DNA of 64,000 bases from an uncultured Eubacteriales bacterium (GCA_934444645.1 CAKSCV010000002.1:62001-126000); one strand, 5' to 3'; counted from the stretch's first letter, positions 27,310 to 36,415 are shown. Notes: generated by a model from the letters alone, not told the origin. Made by a program: numbers and translations.

Positions 27310-28062
27310 ATGAATTCTTATCGTTTGGGACTTGTGTCGGTTTCTTTTCGTTCGCATACGCCGCAGGATATCTTAACGGCCATGAACCGTGCAGGATTAG
27401 ACTGTATCGAATGGGGCGGCGACGTTCATGCGCCGGCCGAGGACATGGAAAAAGTCGGCCTTCTGGCTGTACTCCAAAAGGAATACGGTGTCATTTGCTC
27501 ATCCTACGGCACCTATTTTCGCATCGGCGTGTCTCCGCTTGAGGAATTGCCTTCGGTTGTTGCTGCGGCCAAAACACTCGGAACGAATATCATTCGCCTG
27601 TGGGCAGGCAATGAGGGAAGCGCGGCTTATACCGGGCAAAAGAAAGAGGATTTTTTCTCCGAATGCCGTAAGATCGTAAACATTGGTGTTGAAAACTATG
27701 TGATTTTCTGCTTGGAGTGCCACAATTGGACCTACACGGACACAAAGGAAACAGCCTTAGAACTCATGGAAGCTGTTGATTCACCGAATTTCAGAATGTA
27801 TTGGCAGCCGAATCAGTTTAAGAGCATTGAAGAAAACATTGCCTACGCCAAGCTGCTTGCGCCGTATACCGAGCACATTCACGTGTTCAACTGGAAAGGC
27901 GAACAAAAAATGCCGCTAGGCGAAGCTGTCGATGTGTGGAAACGCTATTTGACTGCATTTGATACGAACAAAACGCTGCTTTTGGAGTTTATGCCGGACG
28001 GCGACATTCACTCACTTGAGAGGGAAGCAGCGGTTTTGAGAAGAATTGTGGAGGGCGTGTAG
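27310..28062 (+). CDS. Sugar phosphate isomerase/epimerase-like TIM barrel
   Basis: A 250-residue protein of the xylose isomerase-like (AP-endonuclease 2 fold) superfamily. Motifs include GLDCIEWGGDVHAPA, TNIIRLWAGNEGS, CLECHNWTYTDT and YTEHIHVFNWKGE, with the histidines and glutamates that bind divalent metal in the barrel. GAGGAGG of the upstream gene end serves as ribosome site. Related proteins isomerise keto-sugars, inosose or tagatose, or cleave C-glycosides. Substrate unknown. Operon position between the toroid-like protein and a hydroxyacid dehydrogenase suggests a step in sugar-acid conversion. Confidence 0.82.
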   Translation: MNSYRLGLVSVSFRSHTPQDILTAMNRAGLDCIEWGGDVHAPAEDMEKVGLLAVLQKEYGVICSSYGTYFRIGVSPLEELPSVVAAAKTLGTNIIRLWAGNEGSAAYTGQKKEDFFSECRKIVNIGVENYVIFCLECHNWTYTDTKETALELMEAVDSPNFRMYWQPNQFKSIEENIAYAKLLAPYTEHIHVFNWKGEQKMPLGEAVDVWKRYLTAFDTNKTLLLEFMPDGDIHSLEREAAVLRRIVEGV

Positions 28063-29079
28063 ATGTGCATGAAGAAAACCGCAAAAAGCATTTTGTTAAG
28101 CAATAGCTTTGAAAAATTAGCAAGCGTTTACAGTACGGAGGTGCTCGAAAAACTGAAGACCGTTGCCGGTCTTGACGCAGCTTTCCGCAACAAGACGATG
28201 ATCCTTGCCGATAAAGCTGCTTTTGCCGATACCGAGTATATTTTTTCCACATGGGGAATGCCGGTGTTTGACGAAGCCGAAATTGCCGCGTGCTTTCCCA
28301 AACTGAAAGCGGTCTTTTATGCTGCCGGAAGTGTGCAGGAGTTTGCAAGACCCTTTCTGAATGCGCATATCAAAGTCTTTTCCGCCTGGGCGGCCAATGC
28401 CGTTCCGGTCGCCGAGTATACAGCCGCGCAGATCGTTTTGGGTATGAAAGGTTTTTTTGCGGCATCTCGTTTGTTTAAGAAATCTTACCGCGACGCAAGA
28501 ACACGTTTTGCCGAATATCCCGGCGTGTATGATGAAACCGTCGGTATCATCGGTGCCGGCATGATCGGCAAAATGGTGATTGAAAAGCTGAAGGACCTGC
28601 ATCTGAACGTCCTTGTTTTTGATCCGTTTTTGCCCGATGAAAAAGCGAAGGAGCTCGGCGTTGTCAAATGCGAACTTCCGGAGCTTTTCGAAAAATCCTT
28701 TGTGATATCCAACCATTTGGCCAATAACGCGCAAACCAAAGGAATGCTCGATTACAATCTGTTTGCAAGTATGCGCCGCAACGCCGTTTTTCTCAATACC
28801 GGACGCGGCGCTCAGGTTGTGGAAGACGATTTGGTGCGTGTACTCACCGAGCGGTCTGACCTTACGGCTGTGTTGGATGTGACCTTTCCCGAGCCGCCGG
28901 TAAGCGGCCACCCTTTCTATACATTGGAAAACTGTGTATTAACGCCGCATATTGCCGGCAGCAGCGGCAACGAAGTTCATCGTATGGCGGAATACATGCT
29001 TGCAGAGTTTGAAAAAAACGAGCGTGAGCAGAGCAGTCCCTACGAAGTGACCTTGAAAATGTTAGAAACCATGTCTTAA
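28063..29079 (+). CDS. D-2-hydroxyacid dehydrogenase family protein
   Basis: A 338-residue NAD-dependent dehydrogenase. It starts at ATG 28063, directly after the stop of the previous gene, with GGAGGG at 28050-28055. The Rossmann fold shows GIIGAGMIGKMVIEKL, then LNTGRGAQVVEDDLV with the catalytic arginine, the Glu-bearing VTFPEPPV, and the catalytic histidine in LTPHIAGSSG. Likely reduces or oxidises a 2-keto/2-hydroxy acid such as a sugar-derived one. Last gene of the six-gene operon; no strong terminator follows. Confidence 0.87.
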   Translation: MCMKKTAKSILLSNSFEKLASVYSTEVLEKLKTVAGLDAAFRNKTMILADKAAFADTEYIFSTWGMPVFDEAEIAACFPKLKAVFYAAGSVQEFARPFLNAHIKVFSAWAANAVPVAEYTAAQIVLGMKGFFAASRLFKKSYRDARTRFAEYPGVYDETVGIIGAGMIGKMVIEKLKDLHLNVLVFDPFLPDEKAKELGVVKCELPELFEKSFVISNHLANNAQTKGMLDYNLFASMRRNAVFLNTGRGAQVVEDDLVRVLTERSDLTAVLDVTFPEPPVSGHPFYTLENCVLTPHIAGSSGNEVHRMAEYMLAEFEKNEREQSSPYEVTLKMLETMS

Positions 29080-29228
29080 ATACGAGCCGTGCGGCACAAG
29101 GAGAAATCCGAAGCCGTGCGGCTTTCTCTGTTGTCCTTTAGCAGGGGATTTGATCGCTCAGCACGGCGTTTTTTCTCGAAAAACTTCCCAATTATCAAAA
29201 AAATGTCGCATATCGTGCAAAAATGGTA

Positions 29229-29257
29229 TTTACAAACCGCTTGTTTTGTGATATAAT
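29229..29257 (+). promoter_or_regulatory. Sigma-A promoter for rlmB
   Basis: TTTACA (29229-29234) and TATAAT (29252-29257) are separated by 17 bases, 38 bases before the start codon. Confidence 0.8.
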
Positions 29258-29294
29258 ACCATAGGTTATTTAGAATAATAGAGGAAGTCTTGCC

Positions 29295-30170
29295 ATGAGC
29301 TATGATAAATTCGGAAAACGCTCCGATACATATTTCAAGAAAGCAAACAAAAATCAGAATACTTCTCGCCGCGAACGGCCGGCCGGACAAAAAAAGCCAT
29401 ATAATTCCGGCGATGAACGTCCCGAACGCGAGCCGCTTAATAACGGCTCGATTCCCGGTCGAAATGCGGTGCGGGAGCTTCTTAAATCCGGCAGAGCCGT
29501 GGAAAAAATCTTTGTTCAGGCCGGTGAACGGGAGGGTTCTATCACGGTGCTTGCGGCAGAGGCTCTTTCACGCGGCATTCCGCTGATTGAAGTGGAACGA
29601 GCAAAACTGGATGCCCTTTGCGGCTATGAACAGCACCAAGGCATTGTCGCCATAGCTTCCGAAAAAGAATATGTCACGATCGAAGATGTGTTAAAAATCG
29701 CCGAAGAACGCGGCGAAAAGCCGTTAATTGTTATCGCGGACGGAATCTCCGATCCGCATAATTTAGGTGCGATCATCCGCTGTGCCGAAGGTGCCGGCGC
29801 ACATGGGATCATCATTCCCAAACGCCGTGCTGCCTGCATTACGCCGGCCGTAGTCAAAGCGTCTGCCGGCGCGGTCGAGCATTTGGCAGCCGTGAAATGC
29901 ACCAATATTACGGAAACCATCAAAAAGCTGAAGGATCTCGGTCTTTGGATCTTTGCCGCCGAGGCAGATGGAACGCCTTATGATAAAGCGGACTATACCG
30001 TCGGCTGTGCGCTGGTTTTGGGCAGCGAGGAAAACGGCGTTTCCGATTTGGTGCGCAAAAATTGCGATTTTACCGTATCCATTCCCATGTGTGGAAAAGT
30101 CAATTCGTTAAATGTGTCTACAGCAGCTGCGGTGCTATTGTATGAGGCTATTCGCCAAAGAAGCTTATAA
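29295..30170 (+). CDS. rlmB: 23S rRNA (guanosine-2'-O)-methyltransferase RlmB-like (SpoU family)
   Basis: A 291-residue SpoU/TrmH methyltransferase. The first ~50 residues are a basic, disordered extension (rich in Lys, Arg, Asn). The substrate-binding N-domain begins at PGRNAVRELLKSGRAVEKIFV. The SPOUT knot has DGISDPHNLGAIIRCAEGAG (motif 1), LVLGSEENGVSDLVRK (motif 2) and SIPMCGKVNSLNVSTAAAV (motif 3). In E. coli RlmB methylates G2251; the same target is probable but not proven. GAGGAAG precedes ATG 29295. Confidence 0.92.
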   Translation: MSYDKFGKRSDTYFKKANKNQNTSRRERPAGQKKPYNSGDERPEREPLNNGSIPGRNAVRELLKSGRAVEKIFVQAGEREGSITVLAAEALSRGIPLIEVERAKLDALCGYEQHQGIVAIASEKEYVTIEDVLKIAEERGEKPLIVIADGISDPHNLGAIIRCAEGAGAHGIIIPKRRAACITPAVVKASAGAVEHLAAVKCTNITETIKKLKDLGLWIFAAEADGTPYDKADYTVGCALVLGSEENGVSDLVRKNCDFTVSIPMCGKVNSLNVSTAAAVLLYEAIRQRSL

Positions 30171-30217
30171 AGCACCTGTATTCTGCGGAATCAGACAAAA
30201 AAGAAAGGATGAAAACA

Positions 30218-32584
30218 GTGTCGGAAAAAAACACCAAAAATGCCGGACGCTTTAAGCGTTTGTTCGGCCTTGACCGGGATGAGCGTGAAGATGACCGTGT
30301 TGAAGTGACGGAAGATGTTTTCTCGGACGATTCGGAAGATATCCCGGAAGCCGTGAAAGCTGAATCAAAAAAAGCGGCTGCTTCCGAAGATTCCGCCGCC
30401 GATATTGAAAAAGAAGCCCGTAACTTTTATAATAATCATCATGCCAAATCGGTGGAGGACAGAGTACGCAGCATTCATGAAAATGCTTTGCACAGCTATG
30501 CCAATGAATCGGAAGTTGAACCGCTTCCGACAGAAGGGGAGTCCGAAACCAAAACGGAAGAAACCGATACTGCCGATACGGAATACGTGCAAGCAGATGA
30601 AACTGCGGAAATATCGGATGAAGAAAGTACCGATTCCGAGGATGTCTATGCAGAGAATGACGCGGACAGTGCCGCCGAAGACTTTGGCGAAACCAAAAAC
30701 TATGATATGTCCCGGTTGATTTCGGTGTTGAAGGGTACCAAAAACAGCGGCTCGAAACGGAAAAAATACGACGACGAGGACGAGGCTGTCTACGATGATG
30801 AGGATGACCCGAATCAAACGGAGGATGCGCTGGATATTCATGATTCCGAATTGTACGATGACGTCAATGAGTACCGCCACGATTTTGAATATACCGAACG
30901 CGTACAGGGAGCTGCACTTTTTGCCGATTTTCGCAAAAGTGCCGTTATTGCCACAATTTCCGTTGTTTTGTCGCTTTTGGCAACCGTAGTTTGCGTGTGG
31001 TTTGAGCTCGGTCATGCCGCAGGACTTCCGTTTTCCGGCATGATGATGCCCGGTCGCTACGGCCGCGTCTATGCCATGATCTGCCTGCAGGTGCTTGCTG
31101 TTGCCGTCTTCTTTAACTTAGACGGACTTTCGCGCGGCTTTCACAAGCTTTCGCTCAAACGCCCGGCACCCGAAGCCGTTGCGGCGGTAAGCGTAACTGT
31201 GTGTGCGCTGCATACGATTTATACGGCTGTTGCCGCCTATGAAGCGTCTTCCTATAAAACGTATTGCTTTGCAGGCTGCTTCATCCTGTTTGTCCTCTCG
31301 GTCAATACCTTTGTAAAGGCGTATACACGCTTCAAATCCTTTGCCATGGTGCTTTCGAAAAAGCCGAAACTGGCGACAAAGAATCTGGATCATCTGGCGG
31401 AAGAATTTTCTGCGTTTGATAAATATCTGAGCGAAGACAGCGAGGTTTTGGCTGTGACAAAAACCGCATCGGTTTCCGATTTTGTCAAGCGCACCTACAC
31501 AGTGCCTTCCGCGCTCCGCTCGTGCAATGCGTTTACATATACCATGCTCGTTGTCAGCGTTGTTTTGGCGCTTGTCGGTATGTTCTTCTTAAAAAAATCA
31601 CCGTATGATGCCATCAGCGGCGGCTTGCTTGTTTATCTGTTTTCTGCTCCGGTCGGAATGCTTCTTGCGACGGCTCTCCCGTTTTTTGTTTCTTCCATGA
31701 AAGCGTCGGCTTTACACGCCGCAATCCTTGGTGAGGCTGCCGGCGACTTTTTGGATAATGCCGCTGTGCTTTCGTTTGATGATACGGAGGTGTTTCCGCC
31801 GAAAACCGTAAAAATCACCAATATCAAAACCTATAACGAACACCGTATCGATAAAATTGTCGTTTATATGACGGCTATTTTCAATAAGATTGGCGGACCG
31901 CTTTCCTATGTGTTTGCAAGCTCCTTACAGGAGATTCCGGCCGATGTCGGCGAGATCATGGTGCATGAAACAAGCTCCGACGGGCTTCATTTAAAGGTCG
32001 GCGAGGACGATGTTTTGGTCGGAACAAGCGCGTATTTGCGGATGTTTGACATTGAAACGCCGGTGGATGCGGTTGATGAAACCGAAATGCGTTCTCTTAC
32101 AAGCATTTTATTCCTTGTGTGCAACAATGAAATCGCCGCAAAGTTTTATATCCGCTATTCCTTCAACCGCCGGTTTGAACCGGTTTTGCGCGGCATTTAC
32201 GATGCCGGCATCTGCTGTGGTATCCGTACCTTTGATCCGGGCGTGGATGATCAGTTGGTTGCCGGAAACCTCAAAGAAACCAATTATCCGATCCATGTGA
32301 TCCGCAAGGATATCAAGGAAATCGACCATGTCGAGGAATCGCTTTCGAGCAGCGTCATTTCACTTTCGTCGATACATAATTATCTGAAAGCATTTTTGCT
32401 TGTCGATCGGCTGAACGGTCTTTATCGCACGGCCAAGATCCTTTCGTTTATCGGCGCACTTGTCGGATTGGCTCTTTCGGCTTTCTTCTTTGTCACCGGC
32501 GGCACGCTTGCTGCATCATCGTTGTTGCTGTTCCAGATCTTCTGGCTGCTTCCGCCGGCACTTTTCTCGTTCCTCGGAAAATAA
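30218..32584 (+). CDS. P-type-ATPase-like membrane protein lacking catalytic motifs (pseudoenzyme)
   Basis: A 788-residue protein. GTG 30218 is preferred to ATG 30209 because AAAGGA at 30204-30209 overlaps the latter. Residues 1-225 are strongly acidic (Asp/Glu-rich) and probably cytoplasmic without fold. About eight membrane segments follow. The layout copies P1-type ATPases: SAPVGMLLATALP (476-488) stands where CPCALGLATPTA does, LSFDDTEVFPPK (518-529) where the phosphorylation motif DKTGTLT does, VGTSAYL (601-607) in the nucleotide domain, and GIYDAGICCGIRTFDP before the place of TGDN. Lys and Thr of DKTGT, TGD and the GDGxND hinge are missing. It probably does not pump; a sensing or structural role is inference. 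Confidence 0.75.
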   Translation: MSEKNTKNAGRFKRLFGLDRDEREDDRVEVTEDVFSDDSEDIPEAVKAESKKAAASEDSAADIEKEARNFYNNHHAKSVEDRVRSIHENALHSYANESEVEPLPTEGESETKTEETDTADTEYVQADETAEISDEESTDSEDVYAENDADSAAEDFGETKNYDMSRLISVLKGTKNSGSKRKKYDDEDEAVYDDEDDPNQTEDALDIHDSELYDDVNEYRHDFEYTERVQGAALFADFRKSAVIATISVVLSLLATVVCVWFELGHAAGLPFSGMMMPGRYGRVYAMICLQVLAVAVFFNLDGLSRGFHKLSLKRPAPEAVAAVSVTVCALHTIYTAVAAYEASSYKTYCFAGCFILFVLSVNTFVKAYTRFKSFAMVLSKKPKLATKNLDHLAEEFSAFDKYLSEDSEVLAVTKTASVSDFVKRTYTVPSALRSCNAFTYTMLVVSVVLALVGMFFLKKSPYDAISGGLLVYLFSAPVGMLLATALPFFVSSMKASALHAAILGEAAGDFLDNAAVLSFDDTEVFPPKTVKITNIKTYNEHRIDKIVVYMTAIFNKIGGPLSYVFASSLQEIPADVGEIMVHETSSDGLHLKVGEDDVLVGTSAYLRMFDIETPVDAVDETEMRSLTSILFLVCNNEIAAKFYIRYSFNRRFEPVLRGIYDAGICCGIRTFDPGVDDQLVAGNLKETNYPIHVIRKDIKEIDHVEESLSSSVISLSSIHNYLKAFLLVDRLNGLYRTAKILSFIGALVGLALSAFFFVTGGTLAASSLLLFQIFWLLPPALFSFLGK

Positions 32585-32609
32585 TTATATAAAAAGGAGA
32601 TACATTACT

Positions 32610-34214
32610 ATGAAGCTCTTCAAAAAAATCCTATTCGCGGCATTGTTGGTCGGAACTTTCTCCATGGCGGCATTTTCTGCCGACGCCGAGATTCCCGATG
32701 AACACTTAAAGGATATTAAATCCTCCGATGAACAAAGCATCAGCATCCTTTGCGTCGGCAACTCCATCCTTAACCACGGCGCAAGCGAATCGATCGGTTG
32801 GTTCGGAAACTGGGGTATGGCTGCTTCCGCACAGGAAAAGGACTACTTCCATCTGCTCCAACAGAAGGTAGCCGATGCCGGTTACGGCAATGTCGTTTGG
32901 AGCTCAGTCGGCGTAGCACCGCTTGAACGTGAAATCGATACGCGTACCGATTACGATTACAAAAAAGAGATCGATTCCATGCTCGCTCCGTCGGTCACCA
33001 AAGCCGTGCCCGACGTGGTCATTTTCCAAATCGGTGAAAATGTCAACAAAGGCCCGACACGTGAGTCGTATGAAATTGCACTCACTAAATTTGCCGAATA
33101 TTGCCAAACGGTCAATCCCGATGTCGAAATTATTTTCTGCAAACCGTTCTGGGACGGCAAAGCATTATGCATGGGCGCACAGAATGCCGCTATTAACCTC
33201 GGCTTTACCTATGCGGATCTCGCACAGTTCAACACGAATGAAAACAAAGCGGTTGGCTTGTTTGAGCACGGCGGCGTTGCCAATCATCCGGGCGACAAGG
33301 GCATGGCCAACATTGCCGATGAAATTTTCAAACAGCTCGACATTATCCTCTATAAAAAATGCAAGGATCCTGCACAGGTAGAGGTCAAGCTCGACGGCAA
33401 GTACATCACATTTGACGTGCTGCCGCGTTTGGTGAACGACCGTACCATGATTCCGGTTCGTGCGGTTGCCGAAGCGTTCGGCGCCGATGTGGATTGGGAT
33501 GAAGAAACGGAAACCGTGATTATTGAAAACGGTTCTGTCAAGATTTTCATGAAGCTCGGCGAAAACTTCTTTACCAAAAACGGCGAAAAAATCGAGCTCG
33601 ATGCTCCTGCATTCGAAACCGACGGCCGCACGCTTGTACCGGCAAGAGCCATTGCCGAGTCGCTTGACTGCAAGGTCGATTGGGACGATAAAACCCAAAC
33701 CGCTTTGGTATTCTCTCCGGCGGAAGAAACTGCAAAGCTTCCGACTGCCGTTGAGGCCGACCCGTGCGAAAATCTCAAGAAGTACGGCTTCTACGCCGGC
33801 GGAAACTCCAAGGTCTCAGTCGTTGATGATAACGACGAGCATGGCAAGGTATATAAGGTCGAAGCCACTACTGCCGGAAAATCGTGGACGTATATCTGGG
33901 TGAAAATGGATTTGGAACCCGGTAAGACCTATATTGTCGAAGCGGATTTGAAAGCAGCCGATACCAACGGTGCCGGTGAAACGGTGGATAAAGGCAATAT
34001 CGGCTTTTGCCTGCATTTCGACGGCAAAGATCACGGTATCGGCATGACCCAGGCCACGACCGATGAATGGACGCATGCTGCAGTGGAATATTCGGTTCCG
34101 GAGGGCTTTACAAAGAATCTGGACAACGATTCCTTCGGCATCTTTACTGACCCGTTAAACAATATTGCTGGAAGCTTCTATGTCGACAATATCACCGTAA
34201 AAGTAAAAGAATAA
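32610..34214 (+). CDS. Secreted SGNH-like hydrolase with stalk (copper amine oxidase N-like) and C-terminal carbohydrate-binding-like domains
   Basis: A 534-residue protein from ATG 32610 (AAAGGAG upstream). Signal peptide at residues 1-26 (FAALLVGTFSMAAFSADA). Residues 40-250 form an SGNH-like fold: CVGNSIL in block I (Asn instead of the usual Asp before Ser), IGENVN in block III, and ANHPGDKG with the likely catalytic His. Residues 255-375 hold two halves of a stalk domain (LVNDRTMIPVRAVAEAFGADV, then TLVPARAIAESLDCKV). The last ~150 residues are beta-rich with KTYIVEADLKA and resemble CenC-type carbohydrate-binding modules. It likely deacylates cell-wall or dietary polysaccharide at the surface. 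Confidence 0.78.
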   Translation: MKLFKKILFAALLVGTFSMAAFSADAEIPDEHLKDIKSSDEQSISILCVGNSILNHGASESIGWFGNWGMAASAQEKDYFHLLQQKVADAGYGNVVWSSVGVAPLEREIDTRTDYDYKKEIDSMLAPSVTKAVPDVVIFQIGENVNKGPTRESYEIALTKFAEYCQTVNPDVEIIFCKPFWDGKALCMGAQNAAINLGFTYADLAQFNTNENKAVGLFEHGGVANHPGDKGMANIADEIFKQLDIILYKKCKDPAQVEVKLDGKYITFDVLPRLVNDRTMIPVRAVAEAFGADVDWDEETETVIIENGSVKIFMKLGENFFTKNGEKIELDAPAFETDGRTLVPARAIAESLDCKVDWDDKTQTALVFSPAEETAKLPTAVEADPCENLKKYGFYAGGNSKVSVVDDNDEHGKVYKVEATTAGKSWTYIWVKMDLEPGKTYIVEADLKAADTNGAGETVDKGNIGFCLHFDGKDHGIGMTQATTDEWTHAAVEYSVPEGFTKNLDNDSFGIFTDPLNNIAGSFYVDNITVKVKE

Positions 34215-34220
34215 CAGAAC

Positions 34221-34266
34221 GCACACGCGATTTGGAAAAATGCACAAATCGCGTGTGCTCTTTTTG
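34221..34266 (+). terminator. Intrinsic terminator after the SGNH-stalk gene
   Basis: A 14-bp perfect stem (34221-34234 with 34245-34258) with a 10-base loop, followed by TCTTTTTG. Confidence 0.9.
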
Positions 34267-34314
34267 TTGAAAAGGGAAAAAAACGAGTACTTTTTATAAA
34301 ATGCCGGTTTTTAG

Positions 34315-34343
34315 TTGACTTATTACAAAAAAATTGGTATAAT
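34315..34343 (+). promoter_or_regulatory. Sigma-A promoter for the second stalk-domain gene
   Basis: TTGACT (34315-34320) and TATAAT (34338-34343), 17 bases apart, 48 bases before the start. Confidence 0.85.
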
Positions 34344-34390
34344 ATTCAATAAGAAAGGGATGTTTCCCGAATAAATAAAGGAGAATGATT

Positions 34391-35500
34391 ATGAAAAAAA
34401 TCACTCGTATCGTCCTTGCGGCACTTCTTGTTGCCTGCACGGTATTCACCTTTGCAGCTTTTGCCGAAGATGAAGGTCGCGTCATTACGGTAACGCTCGA
34501 CGGCAATCCCATTGCTTTTGACGTTCCGCCGCAGCTTATCGAAGGCAGAACCATGGTTCCGCTTCGCATGATTTTCGAAGCCCTCGGTGCAGAAGTTTCT
34601 TGGGATGATGCAACCCAGACCGCCAGCGGCGTAAAGGGCGACACCACTGTCAAGATCACCATCAACGAAAAGGTTCTCTATAAGAACGGCCAGGCAATCA
34701 CGCTCGATGTTCCGGCGCAGCTGGTCAATGACCGCACGCTCGTTCCGGCTCGTGCCATTTCCGAAAGCTTTGAAGTTAAGGTTGACTGGGATGACGCTAC
34801 CTCTACGGTTATCCTCGAAAGCCCGAAGGCTGTTGAAAAGAAGCACGTTGAACTGAAAAAAGACGCTTTTGTTGCCGGTAACGGTTACCACATTATCAGC
34901 AATGACGGCGATAAGATTTCGGAAAATTCTCCGGTTACCGTGGCAGATGTTGAAGGCGGCGTACAGGTTTCGCACGGCGGCTACTATCAGGACGGCAAGA
35001 ACTGGGGCGGCGTTGCACTCAAAGACGCTTATAAGCTTGATGGTCTTTCGGTTACCGTTAAATACGATCAGGTTCCGGAGGTTACCTCTGCGACGGACTG
35101 CTGGATCTGCATTGATTTCTTAAATAAGCCGCAGCTGTTCCAGGTCGGTGATGTTGCCGGCAACCCGGGCTTTATGAATCTTTTCCGCTTTGGCAAACCG
35201 GCTCTTGAACTCTATAACGGTATAACGACATTCCAAGGCATCTCCGGTCTTGAATATGACAGCTCTATTTTTGCCATCAAGAGCGGCGACGTCGTAACTG
35301 TTTCCGCAAAGCTTGACGGCGATTACTACGCTTTCACAATTACAAAAGGCGACAAGTCGTATACCTATACGTATGAAAGCTCCGATTTTACCAAGGTGTT
35401 TACCGACGGTAAGGCACATGTAGCACTTTCCGCTTCCTGCAAGGGTTCGCAGAAAGACGCATTCAAATATACCATTACCGATATTTCGTATGTCGACTAA
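34391..35500 (+). CDS. Secreted stalk-domain protein with a C-terminal beta-sandwich
   Basis: A 369-residue exported protein. ATG 34391 is chosen over ATG 34385 because AAAGGAG ends at 34383. Signal peptide about residues 1-26 (IVLAALLVACTVFTFAAFA). Residues 30-145 are a copper-amine-oxidase-N-like stalk domain with two repeated halves (TMVPLRMIFEALGAEVSWDD and TLVPARAISESFEVKVDWDD). The remaining ~220 residues are beta-rich, with GGYYQDGKNWGGVALKD and periodic aromatic residues, as in concanavalin-like or other carbohydrate-binding folds. No catalytic motif seen. Own promoter; probably a surface or matrix-associated binding protein. Confidence 0.75.
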   Translation: MKKITRIVLAALLVACTVFTFAAFAEDEGRVITVTLDGNPIAFDVPPQLIEGRTMVPLRMIFEALGAEVSWDDATQTASGVKGDTTVKITINEKVLYKNGQAITLDVPAQLVNDRTLVPARAISESFEVKVDWDDATSTVILESPKAVEKKHVELKKDAFVAGNGYHIISNDGDKISENSPVTVADVEGGVQVSHGGYYQDGKNWGGVALKDAYKLDGLSVTVKYDQVPEVTSATDCWICIDFLNKPQLFQVGDVAGNPGFMNLFRFGKPALELYNGITTFQGISGLEYDSSIFAIKSGDVVTVSAKLDGDYYAFTITKGDKSYTYTYESSDFTKVFTDGKAHVALSASCKGSQKDAFKYTITDISYVD

Positions 35501-35511
35501 TTAAGTATAAG

Positions 35512-35551
35512 AAAAAATCCGTGTTTCGGTTTTCCGAAGCACGGATTTTTT
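35512..35551 (+). terminator. Bidirectional terminator between stalk-protein and activase genes
   Basis: An 18-base arm on each side (35512-35529 with 35534-35551) around a TTTT loop, with A6 on the left and T6 on the right. It can terminate both converging operons. Confidence 0.9.
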
Positions 35552-35556
35552 GTTGT

Positions 35557-36411
35557 TCAAAGAAGCGGATTCTTGAATAAACGCTTCCGCTTATCCATAT
35601 ACGCTTTGTCCGGTACAGTAAAATTGTGTCCGTCAGCGGATAGTCCAAGTCCGGCATACTTGCTCTCGCCTAAACGATGATAGGCAAGAAGCTCGACGGG
35701 AACCTCCGGATATCCGGCAAGGAACTCTGCGATTTTCCGCATTTCCTCCATGTCTCCGTTTCGCTCCGGAATGACCGGTACGCGTACCAAAACTTTGACT
35801 CCTAACGCATAAAGCCGCTTGAAATTGGAAAGGAGCTGTGCATTGTCCGCACCCGTCCAAGCCAAATGCTTTTCCGGTGAAACAGCTTTAATATCATACA
35901 AAAACAGATCGGTAAACGGCAATACCCTCTCAAACAGCACAAACGGTACGTTCCCGGCGGTATCAACGCAGGTGTGAAGTCCCCTCTCTTTACAGGCTTT
36001 GAGCAGTGTTTCCAAAAAATCGATTTGCAGCATACATTCACCGCCGGAAAAGGTAACACCGCCATCCAAACCGTAAAAATCGCGATCGCGAAGTACTTCT
36101 GATAGTATGTCACGAACCGATCGCCGTTTGCCGCAGACAGACACTGCGCCGGTTGGGCAGACATCGCCGCACCTGCCGCACAGCAGGCATTTTTCCGGTG
36201 ATGGACACACGCTTTTGCACGTGCCGCAGCCGATGCATTTATCTGCATAAAACAGCTTGCATGGCGCGTGGTTTTGACTTTCGGGATTGTGACACCAATC
36301 ACACCGCAGGTTGCAGCCTTTGAAAAAGACGGTTGTGCGAAGTCCCGGTCCATCTACAAAAGAGGAATGTGCGATGTCAAACACCATGCCGGTTGTATCA
36401 AATGCGCCCAT
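35557..36411 (-). CDS. Glycyl radical enzyme activating protein (PflA-like radical SAM)
   Basis: A 284-residue activase that abstracts hydrogen from the glycine of its partner enzyme. Start ATG 36411 lies 4 bases after the partner's stop, with GAGAGG just upstream. The radical SAM cluster is C-N-L-R-C-D-W-C (CxxxCxxC), near residue 32. An inserted ferredoxin-like domain follows with two four-cysteine sets (CIGCGTCKSVC and CLLCGRCGDVC), as in activases of the non-PFL branch (glycerol dehydratase, HPAD, CutD type). Then GGVTFSGGECMLQ and the barrel. Partner is the glycyl radical enzyme directly upstream. Confidence 0.92.
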   Translation of the reverse strand: MGAFDTTGMVFDIAHSSFVDGPGLRTTVFFKGCNLRCDWCHNPESQNHAPCKLFYADKCIGCGTCKSVCPSPEKCLLCGRCGDVCPTGAVSVCGKRRSVRDILSEVLRDRDFYGLDGGVTFSGGECMLQIDFLETLLKACKERGLHTCVDTAGNVPFVLFERVLPFTDLFLYDIKAVSPEKHLAWTGADNAQLLSNFKRLYALGVKVLVRVPVIPERNGDMEEMRKIAEFLAGYPEVPVELLAYHRLGESKYAGLGLSADGHNFTVPDKAYMDKRKRLFKNPLL

Positions 36412-36415
36412 CTTT

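Noticed and set aside
30218..32584. Annotation as an active cation-transporting ATPase
   Set aside because: DKTGT, TGD and GDGxND are not intact.
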